From the NCBI GenBank assembly GCA_963790545.1, contig CAWBPA010000026.1:124001-188000 (forward strand): a stretch of DNA of 64,000 nt, in the 5' to 3' direction. Within the stretch, counting starts at the first letter, position 1; each line of letters starts with the position of its first letter. The stretch comes from DATBJG01 sp963790545. GTDB lineage: Bacteria > Acidobacteriota > Vicinamibacteria > Vicinamibacterales > JAMQPK01. Shown piece by piece: positions 45,448 to 55,503 of this stretch. Both the position numbers and the translations under genes were made by a program. Below the pieces are notes generated by a model. It was not told the origin of the DNA. It did not search any database and was given only the letters and a program-made list of their open reading frames with translations.

Positions 45448-47235
45448 CTAGCGTTTGAGCCAGCTTTCCCGTACCTTCAACTGTTCCGCCGTCGGCGACT
45501 GGCTCTCGACCATCCGATAGTTGCCGAGCTCGACGAACCCGACGGCGATGTCCAGTTCGCGTTCCTCGCCACCGCGCCGGATCCTGAGCCTGACGTTCCG
45601 GCCCAACTTCTCGTTGAGGAGACGGAAGACGGTTCCAGCGCCCTGACCTTCCAGAGTCTGGCCATCGACGCTCACGATGAAGTCCTCCTGCTGCAAACGG
45701 GCCGTTCGGGCATCGAAACCGGGAGGCACGCCGGTGACCCGGCCCATGGTGTCCAGGTTCACGCCGAGAAAGGGAACCTTTCGTGTGACGCGTTCGACCG
45801 CATAGCCGGCGTAGCCGAGAATCGTCTCGTAGGGCGGCACGTCGGTGCCGGAGACGTACCGAGTGAAGAAGCTTTCGTACCAGTTCCTGGTGATTCGGTT
45901 GACGACTCGAATCAGATCCTCGGTGCTGAATCCACGGCCGCGCTGGTAGAAGTCCGTGAAGAGCGTCCGCATGACGGCGTCCAGGCCCGATACGCCGTTG
46001 GTGTCGTGACGAATGGAGAGATCGAGGAGCGTTGCGATGTTCCGCCCTTGTGAGTAATAGGAAATGCTGAACGGAGGCGGGCTGGCATAGCCGATCCACG
46101 TGGACGTGGACGAGTCCGACGCGGAAATGTAGCGCCGTGCCTCGTTGCCCTCAACCTCCCCGATCCCCCTCGCGGCCTCGCCGACGAAGGTCCGCGCGTC
46201 CCTCAGCCCGGCGCGATACAACGTCAGGCTGGTGTAATACGACGTGAAGCCCTCGGACACCCACAGCAGCGGCGTCTCGTTCTCCCGCGCGTAGTCGTAG
46301 GGCCACATCTGCACCGGACGGATGCGCTTGACGTTCCAGACGTGAAAGAACTCGTGCGCGGCCTGGCCCACCATGTCGTCGGGCTGCGGCAGCGCGTCGG
46401 GGTTCCAGAGGGCGACAAACGAGTTCTGGTGCTCCAGCACCCCGGCACTCGCTTCGGCGGGCCGGAAGAAATAGAAGTAGACGAATTTCTTGTACGGGAG
46501 GCCGCCGAAGATCCTGCCCTGCGTTTCCGCCAGCTTCGTGAGGTGGCCGATCAACGTGCGGGTCTTCTCCGCTGAGAACACGCCGGGGGGATTGGCGACG
46601 ACGTCGTGCGGCTTGCCGTCGAGCATGAACCGGGTGACGTCGAACTGCCCCATCAGCGTCGGCTGATCGACGAGCGTGTCGTACTCGGGCGCCGTGAACA
46701 CCATCTCGTCGGCCGTCTCGTCAAGGCCGCTGGCGATTTTCCAGCCGCCCGGCACCTGGAACCGCACCACGCTCGGCCTCGATCGATGACCCTCCGGCAG
46801 CAAGAAGAGCTGTGTGCCGGTGAAGAACGCGTAGTCGGGCGCGATGCGCGCCTGGTTCGCGGAGAGCACGTTCGCCAGGTAATCAAACTCGACGGTGACG
46901 CGCGAGATCCCCTTCGTGTCGATTCGCCAGGTCTGCTTCCGCACCTGTGCAGGCCGCAGCTCGCGGCCGCCCGGTTCGGACACTCGAAAGCGAGAGATGT
47001 TCTTCGCGTAGTTCTCGATGACGTACCAGCCGGGGGACCAGACCGGCAGCGAGAGGTCGAGCGACGGCTGGTTGATGTTCCTGATGTCGGTCGTCACGTG
47101 AAAGAGCTGGCCCGGGACGTCGGCCACCTTGACTGTGTACTCGATCGCGAGCCCTCGATCCTGCGCCACCGCCGGCGGCGGGTGGCCTATAACCACGTAC
47201 GCCAGCATTGCCGAGCAGAACGCCGATATCCGCAT
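45448..47235 (-). CDS. M61 family peptidase with PDZ domain
   Basis: About 595 aa with a signal peptide (FCSAMLAYVVIGHPPPAVAQ). The zinc motif is AAHEFFHVWNVKRIRPVQ (HEFFH) with the distal Glu in LLWVSEGFTSYYTSL. The C-terminal PDZ domain is FDARTARLQQEDFIVSVDG. Periplasmic glycyl-type aminopeptidase. ATG 47235 has GGGAGGGG upstream. Confidence 0.88.
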   Translation of the reverse strand: MRISAFCSAMLAYVVIGHPPPAVAQDRGLAIEYTVKVADVPGQLFHVTTDIRNINQPSLDLSLPVWSPGWYVIENYAKNISRFRVSEPGGRELRPAQVRKQTWRIDTKGISRVTVEFDYLANVLSANQARIAPDYAFFTGTQLFLLPEGHRSRPSVVRFQVPGGWKIASGLDETADEMVFTAPEYDTLVDQPTLMGQFDVTRFMLDGKPHDVVANPPGVFSAEKTRTLIGHLTKLAETQGRIFGGLPYKKFVYFYFFRPAEASAGVLEHQNSFVALWNPDALPQPDDMVGQAAHEFFHVWNVKRIRPVQMWPYDYARENETPLLWVSEGFTSYYTSLTLYRAGLRDARTFVGEAARGIGEVEGNEARRYISASDSSTSTWIGYASPPPFSISYYSQGRNIATLLDLSIRHDTNGVSGLDAVMRTLFTDFYQRGRGFSTEDLIRVVNRITRNWYESFFTRYVSGTDVPPYETILGYAGYAVERVTRKVPFLGVNLDTMGRVTGVPPGFDARTARLQQEDFIVSVDGQTLEGQGAGTVFRLLNEKLGRNVRLRIRRGGEERELDIAVGFVELGNYRMVESQSPTAEQLKVRESWLKR

Positions 47236-47411
47236 CGTCCCCTCCCTGGCGGTCTTTGAGATGCGCGATCTTATCCCGACGATCAAACGACAGACACGCA
47301 CCGCCTCCGGGCCCCTCTTTCACGAGGATGTTTCCGGCAGCTCGCGGGGGAACATGAAGCGGAACAGAGTCGGAACCTCACGGCGTTAACGAAAGGTCCC
47401 AGTTCCACGAC

Positions 47412-47507
47412 TCAGGGAAGGTAGGCATCAGGTCGTTTGGCGGGCCGATCGTAGCGCACCGCAACGGTTGCGAGGACCAGACATACGGCGGCCACGAACG
47501 CTGACAT
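47412..47507 (-). CDS. Possible tiny membrane protein
   Basis: 31 aa, MSAFVAAVCLVLATVAVRYD followed by a basic tail. One hydrophobic helix. No Shine-Dalgarno and no homology, so it may be chance. Confidence 0.25.
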   Translation of the reverse strand: MSAFVAAVCLVLATVAVRYDRPAKRPDAYLP

Positions 47508-47539
47508 GGTAGGCAGTTGTCGGGGTTTCGCCCGTCTGG

Positions 47540-48418
47540 TCAGAACTTGAATGTCACACCCGCCTGCGCATTCACGAAGACGGGATGGAACCGAACGGGC
47601 GCAAGCCCTTCGAGTAACACGGCGAGAATCTCCGATCCGTCCTCGGTGGCGAAGCGTAGCTCATACTCGCGGAAGTAAAAGACCCGGACCTCGCCCATCA
47701 GCGCCACGCGTCCGCCGATGCGCAGGCCCGCGCCGCCGTTCACCCCCCACCGGTGATCAGATTGGCCCGCGACGGCACGGAGCGTCAACCGCGGGTCGAA
47801 GCCGGTCGAAGGGATACCCGGTATCTCTACGCGAAGCGGAACGGATCCGGTCACGGTGATGTCGTTGAGATAGCTGAGGCCGCCGGAGGCAACCAGAGCA
47901 ACCGGGCCCGGCGTCCGGATTCTCGCGTTCACCGACAGGAGCGGGATGCGATCGGCGTCGAATCTCCCATCGGCCAAGGTCACGCTGGCGGTGAGGCCCT
48001 CGAACGGCGGTTCCGTGCCGCGGAGGTTGTAGCGCGCGCCGGTGAAGGCGAGCCCCACTTCGGTGGCATCGAGCCGCCCCTCGATACCGAGCACGCCAAA
48101 CTCGAACGCCAGCGCGCCGCCAAACACCGGCCCGCCATCCGCCTCGATCAGCGGCAATCCCACCACGCCGATGTCCAGTCCCGGCACCGTCGGGGTCGAG
48201 GGTCGGAGCGTCAGCCGCTCGTCGTAGATGGGGAACGCCCGGCCGACGAAGAACGTAAGGTCGACACCTTGTCCTTCGGCGCGCCCGGCAATCCCAAGCA
48301 GAACGCTCACAACGCAGACAGCACGCGCAACTGGGGCCCACCGTACGGGCGGGCGCGTTCTACCAGACTGCGGAGCATGTAGACAGTCCGTTTTGGTGGC
48401 ATGCGCGAACGAGTGCAA
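47540..48418 (-). CDS. Outer-membrane beta-barrel-like protein
   Basis: 292 aa with a leader (AVCVVSVLLGIAGRAEG) and alternating hydrophobic strands ending in FKF, the C-terminal Phe expected of outer-membrane proteins. GLRIGGRVALMGEVRVFYFR and LPLRVEIPG-like segments are strands. Start uncertain (ATG 48418 gives a long polar lead). Family unknown. Confidence 0.6.
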   Translation of the reverse strand: MHSFAHATKTDCLHAPQSGRTRPPVRWAPVARAVCVVSVLLGIAGRAEGQGVDLTFFVGRAFPIYDERLTLRPSTPTVPGLDIGVVGLPLIEADGGPVFGGALAFEFGVLGIEGRLDATEVGLAFTGARYNLRGTEPPFEGLTASVTLADGRFDADRIPLLSVNARIRTPGPVALVASGGLSYLNDITVTGSVPLRVEIPGIPSTGFDPRLTLRAVAGQSDHRWGVNGGAGLRIGGRVALMGEVRVFYFREYELRFATEDGSEILAVLLEGLAPVRFHPVFVNAQAGVTFKF

Positions 48419-48480
48419 GCTACGCAGCGTGCGCCCCCAACAGGAATTCGGTGCAAACCTGACTCCTGGCCACTGCGCCG

Positions 48481-48513
48481 GTCCGCCTTCGCGGCTCCGC
48501 CGCTACGGCGGAC
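48481..48513. repeat. TCCGCCTTCGC-type dispersed repeat
   Basis: GTCCGCC (48481-48487) pairs with GGCGGAC (48507-48513) around TTCGCGGCTCCGCCGCTAC. A similar unit, CCACCTTCGCCAAGGCTACGG, lies near 57910. A second dispersed phrase, GGCTTGCCAACCGTAGCTC, occurs at 48587 and, with GGCTTGCCGACCGTAGCTC, near 42006. Confidence 0.5.
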
Positions 48514-48628
48514 AACCTCCGTCTGGCACGGTGAATCGCTCGGCGCGGTTTGAGCCCCAACCTTCGAGGAAGACCAGGGGCGTGGCTTGCCAACCGTAGC
48601 TCGCGCACGATTACAGGCGAGCGAAGGA

Positions 48629-48704
48629 TGGTGGACCAGACCGGGATCGAACCGGTGACCTCATGAATGCCATTCATGCGCGCTCCCAACTGCGCTACTG
48701 GCCC
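48629..48704 (-). tRNA. tRNA-Ala (anticodon GGC)
   Basis: 76 nt including an encoded CCA. Acceptor GGGCCAG pairs with CTGGTCC and contains the G3:U70 wobble that marks alanine tRNA. The D-stem is GCGC/GCGC, the anticodon loop ATGGCAT gives GGC, and the T-arm is ACCGG-TTCGATC-CCGGT. All stems pair. Confidence 0.97.
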
Positions 48705-48786
48705 ACAACCTTTCATGCTAGCGCACCCACTGAGACCGGTCAACGAGCGAAGCATCCGTGAGCTTTGCCCATAGCATCCGTCTCTC

Positions 48787-49090
48787 TTATGGCGTCGCGG
48801 GCAGCTTGATGGGCGGCACCAAGAACGTTGCAAAGACCGTCAACTCGCCGCCTTGGGTCGTCGTGCGCGCATAGGTCTCCCACTGGTAGTTCACCTTCAC
48901 GGAGCCGTACACAACCCCTCCGCGCGCAAGCGCCAGGGACACTTCCGGTCCGAGCGCGAAGGACTTGTTCTTCCCGCGGACGCTGATATTCGGGAACCCC
49001 AGAATCTCGTCGTTCAACTTGAATGTGGCGTAGTACACGAGACATGAGCTCAGGCCGCCTCCGAGGAAATCCCTTCCAACAGGGTTCCAC
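48787..49090 (-). pseudogene. C-terminal fragment of an outer-membrane transporter-like protein
   Basis: The frame reads VYYATFKLNDEILGFPNI, GKNKSFALGPEVSLALARGG and VYGSVKVNYQWETYARTTTQ, matching the C-terminal part of phenol-degradation (MetA-pathway) outer-membrane proteins. The expected N-terminal two thirds are missing before about 49090, so it is a remnant. Confidence 0.5.
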
Positions 49091-49326
49091 ACGTGATGCT
49101 CAAAACGCGTCTTTGTCGCACAAATTCCCTCCCTCAGATAAGAAAAGGCCGAGACAGACCGAATTCCGGCACAGGCCGTGCCATTGTGCCGTCGGGCGTA
49201 TGATCGCGCTACACCCAGCGTGACACAATATTGAGGTCTGCATTCGAGGGGCATCATCCGACGTCCCCGATGCGCGATGCAGATGCTGACACTCGACAGG
49301 GTTGTGCTGACCTGGAGTTCCTGCCC

Positions 49327-50079
49327 GTGACAGAGCAAACCTGGTGCGCCGACGGATACGCAAAACACGCCCGTTATGTGAGTGATCTGGCCATGCCCGT
49401 GGTCGAACTCCTCGACGCGAAGCCTGGGGAGCGTATTCTCGATCTTGGGTGTGGCGATGGTGTGCTCACGAAAAAATTGCAGGACCACGGCTGTGAAGTG
49501 GTTGGTCTCGACTCCAGCCCAGACCTGATCCGGGCGGCATCACGGTTGGGGCTCAACGTCTCAGTACAGAATGCCTACGAGATCGACTTCCAGGAAGAGT
49601 TCGATGCCGTTTTCAGCAACGCCGTCCTGCACTGGATCAAAGATGCCGATCGCGTGATTCGTAATGTGTTTCGCGCACTCCGGGCGCGGGGGCGTTTCGT
49701 TGCGGAATGCGGCGGCCACAAATGTTGCGAGACGATTCAGACAGCTCTCGTCATGGAGCTCGAGAGCCGCGGATACGATGGGTGGGCCGCTAACCCGTGG
49801 TATTTCCCGACAGCTCAGGACTACGGAAGCCGATTGGCCAAGGCTGGATTTCGAGTCGCGTACATCGAGATCATTCCCCGTCCAACGCCACTGCCTGGCG
49901 ACATCTCCGGGTTTCTCGAGACTTTTGCGGGCAGTTTTGTGTCCGTCCTCCCGCTTGCCGACCGCCAGACCTACATCGAGGACGTCCGCGCTCGTCTGAA
50001 GCCTTTGCTCTGTGGCGCAGACGGAACCTGGACGGCCGACTACACTCGCCTTCGCTTCGAAGCGTACAAGACCCCCTGA
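49327..50079 (+). CDS. Class I SAM-dependent methyltransferase
   Basis: About 250 aa from GTG 49327. ERILDLGCGDGVLTKKLQDH is motif I, VVGLDSSPDLIRAA motif II, and FDAVFSNAVLHWIKDADRVI is typical of trans-aconitate-type methyltransferases. GGAG lies nine bases upstream. Substrate unknown. An ATG at 49270 is less likely because the family begins near TEQTWCADGYA. Confidence 0.8.
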   Translation: MTEQTWCADGYAKHARYVSDLAMPVVELLDAKPGERILDLGCGDGVLTKKLQDHGCEVVGLDSSPDLIRAASRLGLNVSVQNAYEIDFQEEFDAVFSNAVLHWIKDADRVIRNVFRALRARGRFVAECGGHKCCETIQTALVMELESRGYDGWAANPWYFPTAQDYGSRLAKAGFRVAYIEIIPRPTPLPGDISGFLETFAGSFVSVLPLADRQTYIEDVRARLKPLLCGADGTWTADYTRLRFEAYKTP

Positions 50080-50114
50080 GAACCGATCGAACGCGCCAGG
50101 GAGAACGAACAGGA

Positions 50115-51473
50115 CTAGAGCAGGAATCCGGCGATCGTCGCAGTCACGAAGTTTGCCAGCGTGCCGGCAAACATGGCCCTCAAGCCGAGCCGTGCCAGGT
50201 CGTGACGTCTATCCGGCGCAAGCGCGCCGATGCCCCCGATCTGGATCCCGATGGAACTGAGGTTGGCGAAGCCGCACAAGGCGTACGTGGCGATCGTGAA
50301 CGAGCGGGGGTCCAGAGAGTCTTTGAGTGGTCCGAGTTGCGAGTAGGCCACAAACTCGTTGAGCACCATACGAGTACCGAGGAGATTGCCGATCGTGGGC
50401 GCGTCCTGCCACGGTACACCCATGCTCCAGGCGAGCGGCGCCAATACCCAGCCGAATATCTGCTGCAGGCTCAGACCAGCCAGGCCAAGGATGGCATTGG
50501 TCAGGGCGATGAGCGCCAGAAAGGATATCAACATCGCTCCCACGTTCAGGGCGAGCGCGAGGCCCTCGCTCGTTCCACGTCCCGCCGCATCGATGATGTT
50601 CACGTCCGTGCGCTCGACCTCGAGCTTCACGACGCCGCTGGTACGCGGCACGCCCGTTTCAGGGACGAAGATCTTGGCCATCATCAAGGTGCCCGGCGCG
50701 GTCATGATGACCGCCGTGAGCAGATGCTGCGCCTCGATGCCAAACAGGATGTAAGCCGCCATGATGCCGCCCGAGATGTGCGCCATACCGGACGTCATGA
50801 CTGTCATCAGCTCCGAGGTCGTCATTCCCGACAGGTAGGGGCGAATCGTCAACGGCGCCTCGGTCTGCCCCATGAAGATGCTCGCCGCCACGTTCAACGA
50901 CTCCGCGCCACTCGCCTTCATGAACCGTCGCATGGCCACCGCAAACAGTCGCACGACGAACTGCATCACCCCCAGGTAGTACAGAATGGCGAACAACGCC
51001 GCGACGAAGATGATCGTTGGCAGCACCTGAAACGCGAAGAGGACTGTGTACTGCGCACCCTCGGCGCCCAGGACGGTCGTCATGATCTTCGGCCAGGCTT
51101 CTCTGTCGCCGAGCGGTCCAAACACGAACGCTGCGCCGACGTTGCCGAAGTCGAGAAGCCAGCTGATGGCTCGCCCCAGCATCGCAAACAGTCGCTGCCC
51201 CGGTGTTGTCTTCAACACCAGGAGCGCAAAGACGATTTGCAGGCTCAGGCCCCACGCAACGGTTTTCCTGTCGATCGCCGCGCGATCCGTCGAGCACGCG
51301 TACGCAATTGAAAGAATGACGAGCAAGCCGGTGAGCGATTGAACCTTGGGCAGACCCCCGCCATAGGCGATTCCGGCTGTGGCAGCCGCAACGGCCAAGG
51401 CGCCTGCGACGACGAGCACATCCGCCTTCCGCCAGGCGCGGCGCAACGGAAGGTTGGTCGAATCAACTGTCAC
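50115..51473 (-). CDS. NupC (CNT family) nucleoside transporter
   Basis: 452 aa, about eleven helices. FMGQTEAPLTIRPYLSGM and GTRMVLNEFVAYSQLGPL contain the two substrate/cation motifs (GQTEAPL and NEFVAY). Ion-driven nucleoside uptake at the inner membrane. Start ATG 51473. Confidence 0.88.
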   Translation of the reverse strand: MTVDSTNLPLRRAWRKADVLVVAGALAVAAATAGIAYGGGLPKVQSLTGLLVILSIAYACSTDRAAIDRKTVAWGLSLQIVFALLVLKTTPGQRLFAMLGRAISWLLDFGNVGAAFVFGPLGDREAWPKIMTTVLGAEGAQYTVLFAFQVLPTIIFVAALFAILYYLGVMQFVVRLFAVAMRRFMKASGAESLNVAASIFMGQTEAPLTIRPYLSGMTTSELMTVMTSGMAHISGGIMAAYILFGIEAQHLLTAVIMTAPGTLMMAKIFVPETGVPRTSGVVKLEVERTDVNIIDAAGRGTSEGLALALNVGAMLISFLALIALTNAILGLAGLSLQQIFGWVLAPLAWSMGVPWQDAPTIGNLLGTRMVLNEFVAYSQLGPLKDSLDPRSFTIATYALCGFANLSSIGIQIGGIGALAPDRRHDLARLGLRAMFAGTLANFVTATIAGFLL

Positions 51474-51650
51474 ATTGGCTCAGCATTCCGAGGCACCGAG
51501 GCGAGTCCATGAAACGGTACGCCCCCACAGCCTCAATCGCCGGGGCTCCCGCGATGTCAACGCCACCGGTGCGGGGGATTATACGGGTGGTCATTGCCAC
51601 GCAGAAGCTGATTCGAGCCCGAGGGCCGCGAGACTGAAGATGTGTCTTGA

Positions 51651-53318
51651 TTGTCGAAACGGAAGCCAACGATCATAAGCCCGGTGTTTTCACGTGAGTG
51701 GCCAGCCGTCTATCGGGTGGCCGCTTTGTCGGTCAGCGTCTTCCTCTTTCTGGCACGGCTCTGGCCTCGCACCGCGCCATACGCACCTTCCTATCCGGTT
51801 CTCACTGTCATCTTCGGCGCCACGATTGCCGCCATCGTTCTGACCTGGGACCGCTTCACAGTCGGGACGTCGATTGACTCGAAATCCCGACGCGCCGTGC
51901 CAGCCGTGGCCGCGGCGTTCCCTGCAGCGCTTCTCATCTATTTTGGACAACGCTGGGTCGACGACATGCTTTGGAACCCGTATCGCGCGGACATGCTCAT
52001 CATCATTCGTGAGGCGACGCAGAGGTTTCTTGATGGCCAAAACCCCTACTTCACGTACCGGAACACTTACGATGCCCCATGGGACTTCGTTCTCTCGTAC
52101 GGTCCGTTGCTCTGGGGTCCGTTCGTGGCAGCGCAATTGTTGCAGATGGACATGAGGGTCGTGACCATCGCCGGCGAACTGTTCGTGCCGCTGTGGTGTG
52201 GCATCGCGATGACCGTGGAGGCTGCACGGTCCCGGTGGATTGCCGCGGCCGCGTGGGGAGCGCTTTTTGTGCTGGTGCTCGTCAGTTTCGACGTGTCCGA
52301 CTACACGCTCATGGGCCACACGCCAGTGTACTGGCCTCTGCTCCCAATTTTTGCGGCCATCGTCACACGCCAGCACTGGCGTTGGGCGGCGTTTGCGCTA
52401 GGACTCCTCATCGTTGCGCGGAGCACGATGGTCGCGCTCGCGCCGATCCTGTTGATGGCTGTCTGGGTCAACAATCGCCGGACTTGGCTGCCTGTCTTCG
52501 CCATTCTGTCCGCCACGGTCCTCGGGCTGCTCCTGCCATTCCTCATATGGGACGCGCATGCCATCTGGGATGGCATGGTTGCCACGTATCCGAGGGTCAT
52601 GAAACAGGTGGTCTGGACGTCGGCTGGAACCGGTGCCACAGACACGGTGGGATTAACCGGCTGGCTGCTCGCTCATCGTCTCGAGCGATTCGTTGAGCCG
52701 AGCCAGATGATCGCCATGGCCTTGGTATACGGTCTCGCATGGCGTCCCATCCGGCGTGGTGCTCGGCCTTTGCCCTGGATGGGCCTTGCACTCCTCGTTT
52801 TCAGCATGACGTCGCTGTGGCCGGTCTTTTACATTTATTACGACGTGCTCTTGCTCTTCGTCTCGGCAGCTCTTGCCGAAGCGCTCGACAATCGCCTCCA
52901 CTTGAAGAGCTGGCTGCTCTCACTTGGCGCGACCGTCGTTCTCGTGGTCGCCATCGTCGGCATCAAAGCAAAGCCAAATCCCGAGTTTGTCCGTGGGTCG
53001 GCAGTCGGCGCCAGGGTTTTCGGATCGAGCCCTTCGGCTCTTCCAGTGCCTCGTCGTTCGGTTTCTGCTGCAGACATCGTCATTGCCTGTCAGTTATCGC
53101 GCACCGCCGACGGGGATGCTGAGATGGTTACGGCCTATCTCAATGGCAGGCCCCTTTGGACCGCACGCGTGCTCGAGGGCCCACAGGAGATCAGATTTGT
53201 GGCCCCAAGCTCCGCCTGGCGAATTGGCCATAACCGACTCGAGCTCAAGTCGGCCCGGCAGGATTTGCCGCCGCCCGCACTGCTCATTACTCGAGTCGCG
53301 GTCATCCCGCGGATGTAG
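51651..53318 (+). CDS. Multi-pass membrane protein, GT-C-like
   Basis: About 545-555 aa with a dozen helices (AALSVSVFLFLARLWP, LLPIFAAIVTRQHWRWAAF, GLALLVFSMTSLWPVFYIYY). A luminal-type segment with WNPYRADMLIIIREATQRFL and GQNPYFTYRNTYDAPWDFVL recalls GT-C mannosyl transferases. The C-terminal 120 residues form a soluble beta domain. Start may be TTG 51651 or GTG 51684. Confidence 0.65.
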   Translation: MSKRKPTIISPVFSREWPAVYRVAALSVSVFLFLARLWPRTAPYAPSYPVLTVIFGATIAAIVLTWDRFTVGTSIDSKSRRAVPAVAAAFPAALLIYFGQRWVDDMLWNPYRADMLIIIREATQRFLDGQNPYFTYRNTYDAPWDFVLSYGPLLWGPFVAAQLLQMDMRVVTIAGELFVPLWCGIAMTVEAARSRWIAAAAWGALFVLVLVSFDVSDYTLMGHTPVYWPLLPIFAAIVTRQHWRWAAFALGLLIVARSTMVALAPILLMAVWVNNRRTWLPVFAILSATVLGLLLPFLIWDAHAIWDGMVATYPRVMKQVVWTSAGTGATDTVGLTGWLLAHRLERFVEPSQMIAMALVYGLAWRPIRRGARPLPWMGLALLVFSMTSLWPVFYIYYDVLLLFVSAALAEALDNRLHLKSWLLSLGATVVLVVAIVGIKAKPNPEFVRGSAVGARVFGSSPSALPVPRRSVSAADIVIACQLSRTADGDAEMVTAYLNGRPLWTARVLEGPQEIRFVAPSSAWRIGHNRLELKSARQDLPPPALLITRVAVIPRM

Positions 53319-53361
53319 TGCACCAATCGCTGCGCTTTCTCCTCTCATGTAGTATGACGAC

Positions 53362-54172
53362 GTGATTCTCAGGGCGCGACCGCCATCGAAGCCTCTCTGC
53401 CGGCATGTTCAGTGCCTCTGGTACCACGAAGGCCTGGACTCGTCGCTGGAACGGTTGCTGCCAAACGGCGCAATCGAGCTCATTGTCGATCTATCGGAAG
53501 GTCCAAGACAGTGGGGCGATGGAGAGTTCGAGAACAAGAGGTCGGTCTCTCGAAGCTGGCTCTCAGGTCAGCACAGCCGACCGATAACCGTCGACGGTGC
53601 GACGAATTCCTGCATGATCGGCGTCCAGTTCAAACCGGGTGGTGCGTTCCCGTTTGTGCCAGGACCAGTGGCCGAGTTGAATGACAACGTTACGGAACTC
53701 GATGCGCTCTGGAGATCCCTGGCCAACGAACTCCGTGAGCGGCTGCTCGAAACACGGGATATCGATTCGCGCTTCACGATTCTCGAAACAGGTCCTGATG
53801 CAGCGCGCGGCAGGACGGCTGACAGTCGATCAGTCGCTGGCCTACGTGCTCCACCGGCTACAGGCGAGCCCAGAGAGCATCACGATCCGCCAGCTTGCGA
53901 ACGACGCAGGGCTGTCTCAGAAGCGCCTGATGGGCATATTCGAGCGTCATGTCGGCCTGAAGCCCAAGATGCTCTCGCGCGTCTTGCGTCTTCAGCGAGT
54001 CCTGCAGCATATCGAACTGGAACCCGCCACGCCGTGGAGCATCCTGGCAGCTCAGTATGGGTATTGCGATCAATCCCACCTCGTCAAGGATTTCGGGGCC
54101 ATCACGAGTCTGCGTCCCACCCACTACCTCAAAGCCAAGGGTGAATCACTCAATTGGGTTCCATTCGCCTGA
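53362..54172 (+). CDS. AraC family regulator, frameshifted
   Basis: About 269 aa when joined. The N-terminal sensor reads LPNGAIELIVDLSEGPRQWG and MIGVQFKPGGAFPFV. The C-terminal AraC HTH reads ITIRQLANDAGLSQKRLMGI and WSILAAQYGYCDQSHLVKDF. The frame is lost near 53783-53795: FTILE then QVLMQRAAGRL in the next frame; one extra A in GAAACA explains it. GTG 53362. Target unknown. Confidence 0.75.
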
Positions 54173-54246
54173 GGGCGATTTTTTACAAGACGTGCCTCCT
54201 CGGGTTCGATAGAGTCCCGTCGCACCACTTACGAGAGGAGGCGGAA

Positions 54247-54645
54247 TTGGAATCGGTCAACTACCTCGCCGTGCTCGTTGCCGCAATCTCGACCTTCGTG
54301 ATTGGCGGCCTCTGGTATTCGCCTCTGCTCTTCCAGAGGGCCTGGATGCGGTCGAACAACTTCACCGAAGCGGATCTTGGCACGGGCGCCACTGGCAAGA
54401 TCTTCGGGCTCGCGTTCGTGTTTGCGTTGGTGATGTCGTTCAATCTCGCGATGTTTCTCAATGCTCCCGACACGACCTGGACCTGGGGCGCAGCTGCAGG
54501 CGCGCTGGCGGCGGTGTGGGTCGCGCTTGGGATCGGTACCGTTGCACTGTTCGAACGGCGGCCGCTGGCATACACGGCTATTAATGGAGGCTACTGGCTC
54601 GTCGCCTTCGTGATCATGGGGACCATTCTCGGCGCGTGGCGTTGA
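54247..54645 (+). CDS. DUF1761 family membrane protein
   Basis: 132 aa with four helices (YLAVLVAAISTFVIGGLWYS, FGLAFVFALVMSFNLAMFL). The TTG start at 54247 has a strong GAGAGGAGG upstream. The motif WYSPLLFQRAWMR fits DUF1761. Function unknown. Confidence 0.75.
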   Translation: MESVNYLAVLVAAISTFVIGGLWYSPLLFQRAWMRSNNFTEADLGTGATGKIFGLAFVFALVMSFNLAMFLNAPDTTWTWGAAAGALAAVWVALGIGTVALFERRPLAYTAINGGYWLVAFVIMGTILGAWR

Positions 54646-54654
54646 CGGTGTTCA

Positions 54655-55318
54655 TTAGAACACCCAGCTCGCGTGCGACCCGACACGGACGGTGCTGAGC
54701 ATCCCCGCTGGCGCGATGAAGCGTTCGAGCCTGGGTTCCTCATCGAAGAGGTGCCGCGAACGAATATCAACGCCCAACCCCAACCGGCGGGAAATCCGCA
54801 CATCGACGCCCCCACCGACGGACAGCGCGAAAGTTCTCTTCGACCGAGTGAACTCGACTGGCACGAGGAGAGTCTCCACAACCTGGCCTCCCATCAACAC
54901 CGGGTCCGATCACCGTATATCGTTGACGCAGATGAGCGATGCCCACGCCGGCGAGCACATAGGGTCGGACCTTTCTCCACGGCCGCGATTCGAAGACGAG
55001 ATGCGGGATGAGTGACAGACTCCGGCCCTTCACCGGGAGCTGACCCCCAAGGACGCACACCCGTGGAGCCGGGCACAGGTCGATGGCGAACTCCAGGTTT
55101 TTCGAGTACGCCAGTTCGAACTCCACGCCGACGTGGCGGGTTGGCCAATAGCTCAGGGCCGCGCCGAAGGAGGGTGCCACGCCGCCATCCCCGAGCGACA
55201 CCCCGGCGGATCCTGATGCCCGGCCACGCGGCTCCCCATCGCCTTGAGCGCAAACAGGAACTGCCGTCGCGAGCAGGCAAAGGCTAAACACGAAGGTCCT
55301 CAAACGTGTCCCTTTCAA
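54655..55318 (-). CDS. Outer-membrane beta-barrel protein, frameshifted
   Basis: About 220 aa when joined, with a signal peptide (FVFSLCLLATAVPVCAQ). The first frame (54767-55318) gives FGAALSYWPTRHVGVEFELA and IPHLVFESRPWRKVRPYVLA. The second (54655-54900) gives TFALSVGGGVDVRISRRLGL and ends SHASWVF with a C-terminal Phe. Joined near 54895-54910 by removing one base. Porin-like small barrel. Confidence 0.7.
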
Positions 55319-55415
55319 TGGCCCTTTCGGGCCATTTTCGCCTCTGGCCCTCTTGTCCTATCGTAATGGCGACTTGACAGGTCGGCATTCCGACGGTAGG
55401 CTAGTCCCTTCTTTA

Positions 55416-55430
55416 TGAGACTGAGTCTCA
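55416..55430. promoter_or_regulatory. Fur-box-like palindrome upstream of the TonB receptor
   Basis: TGAGAC-TGA-GTCTCA is a perfect palindrome 73 bases before the receptor start. It differs at two positions from the TGAGAATGATTCTCA form of the Fur box. Iron control of the receptor is a reasonable inference. Confidence 0.5.
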
Positions 55431-55503
55431 ATATCGGATTCCAGTCACTCGTCGGCTGACTCTTTCGAAGGTCAACGCACTGCAAGGACACGGAGTTCAA
55501 ACA

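Noticed and set aside
45080..46099. Minus-strand frame of 339 codons
   Set aside because: Different frame of the M61 gene; Arg-rich and without domain motifs.
49797..51311. Plus-strand frame of 504 codons
   Set aside because: Antisense shadow of NupC, whose motifs are clear on the minus strand.
5164..54910. Programmed +1 ribosomal frameshifting at the broken genes
   Set aside because: Nine sites would be restored by +1 shifting, but the sequences at the junctions share no slippery motif and two sites need the opposite change.
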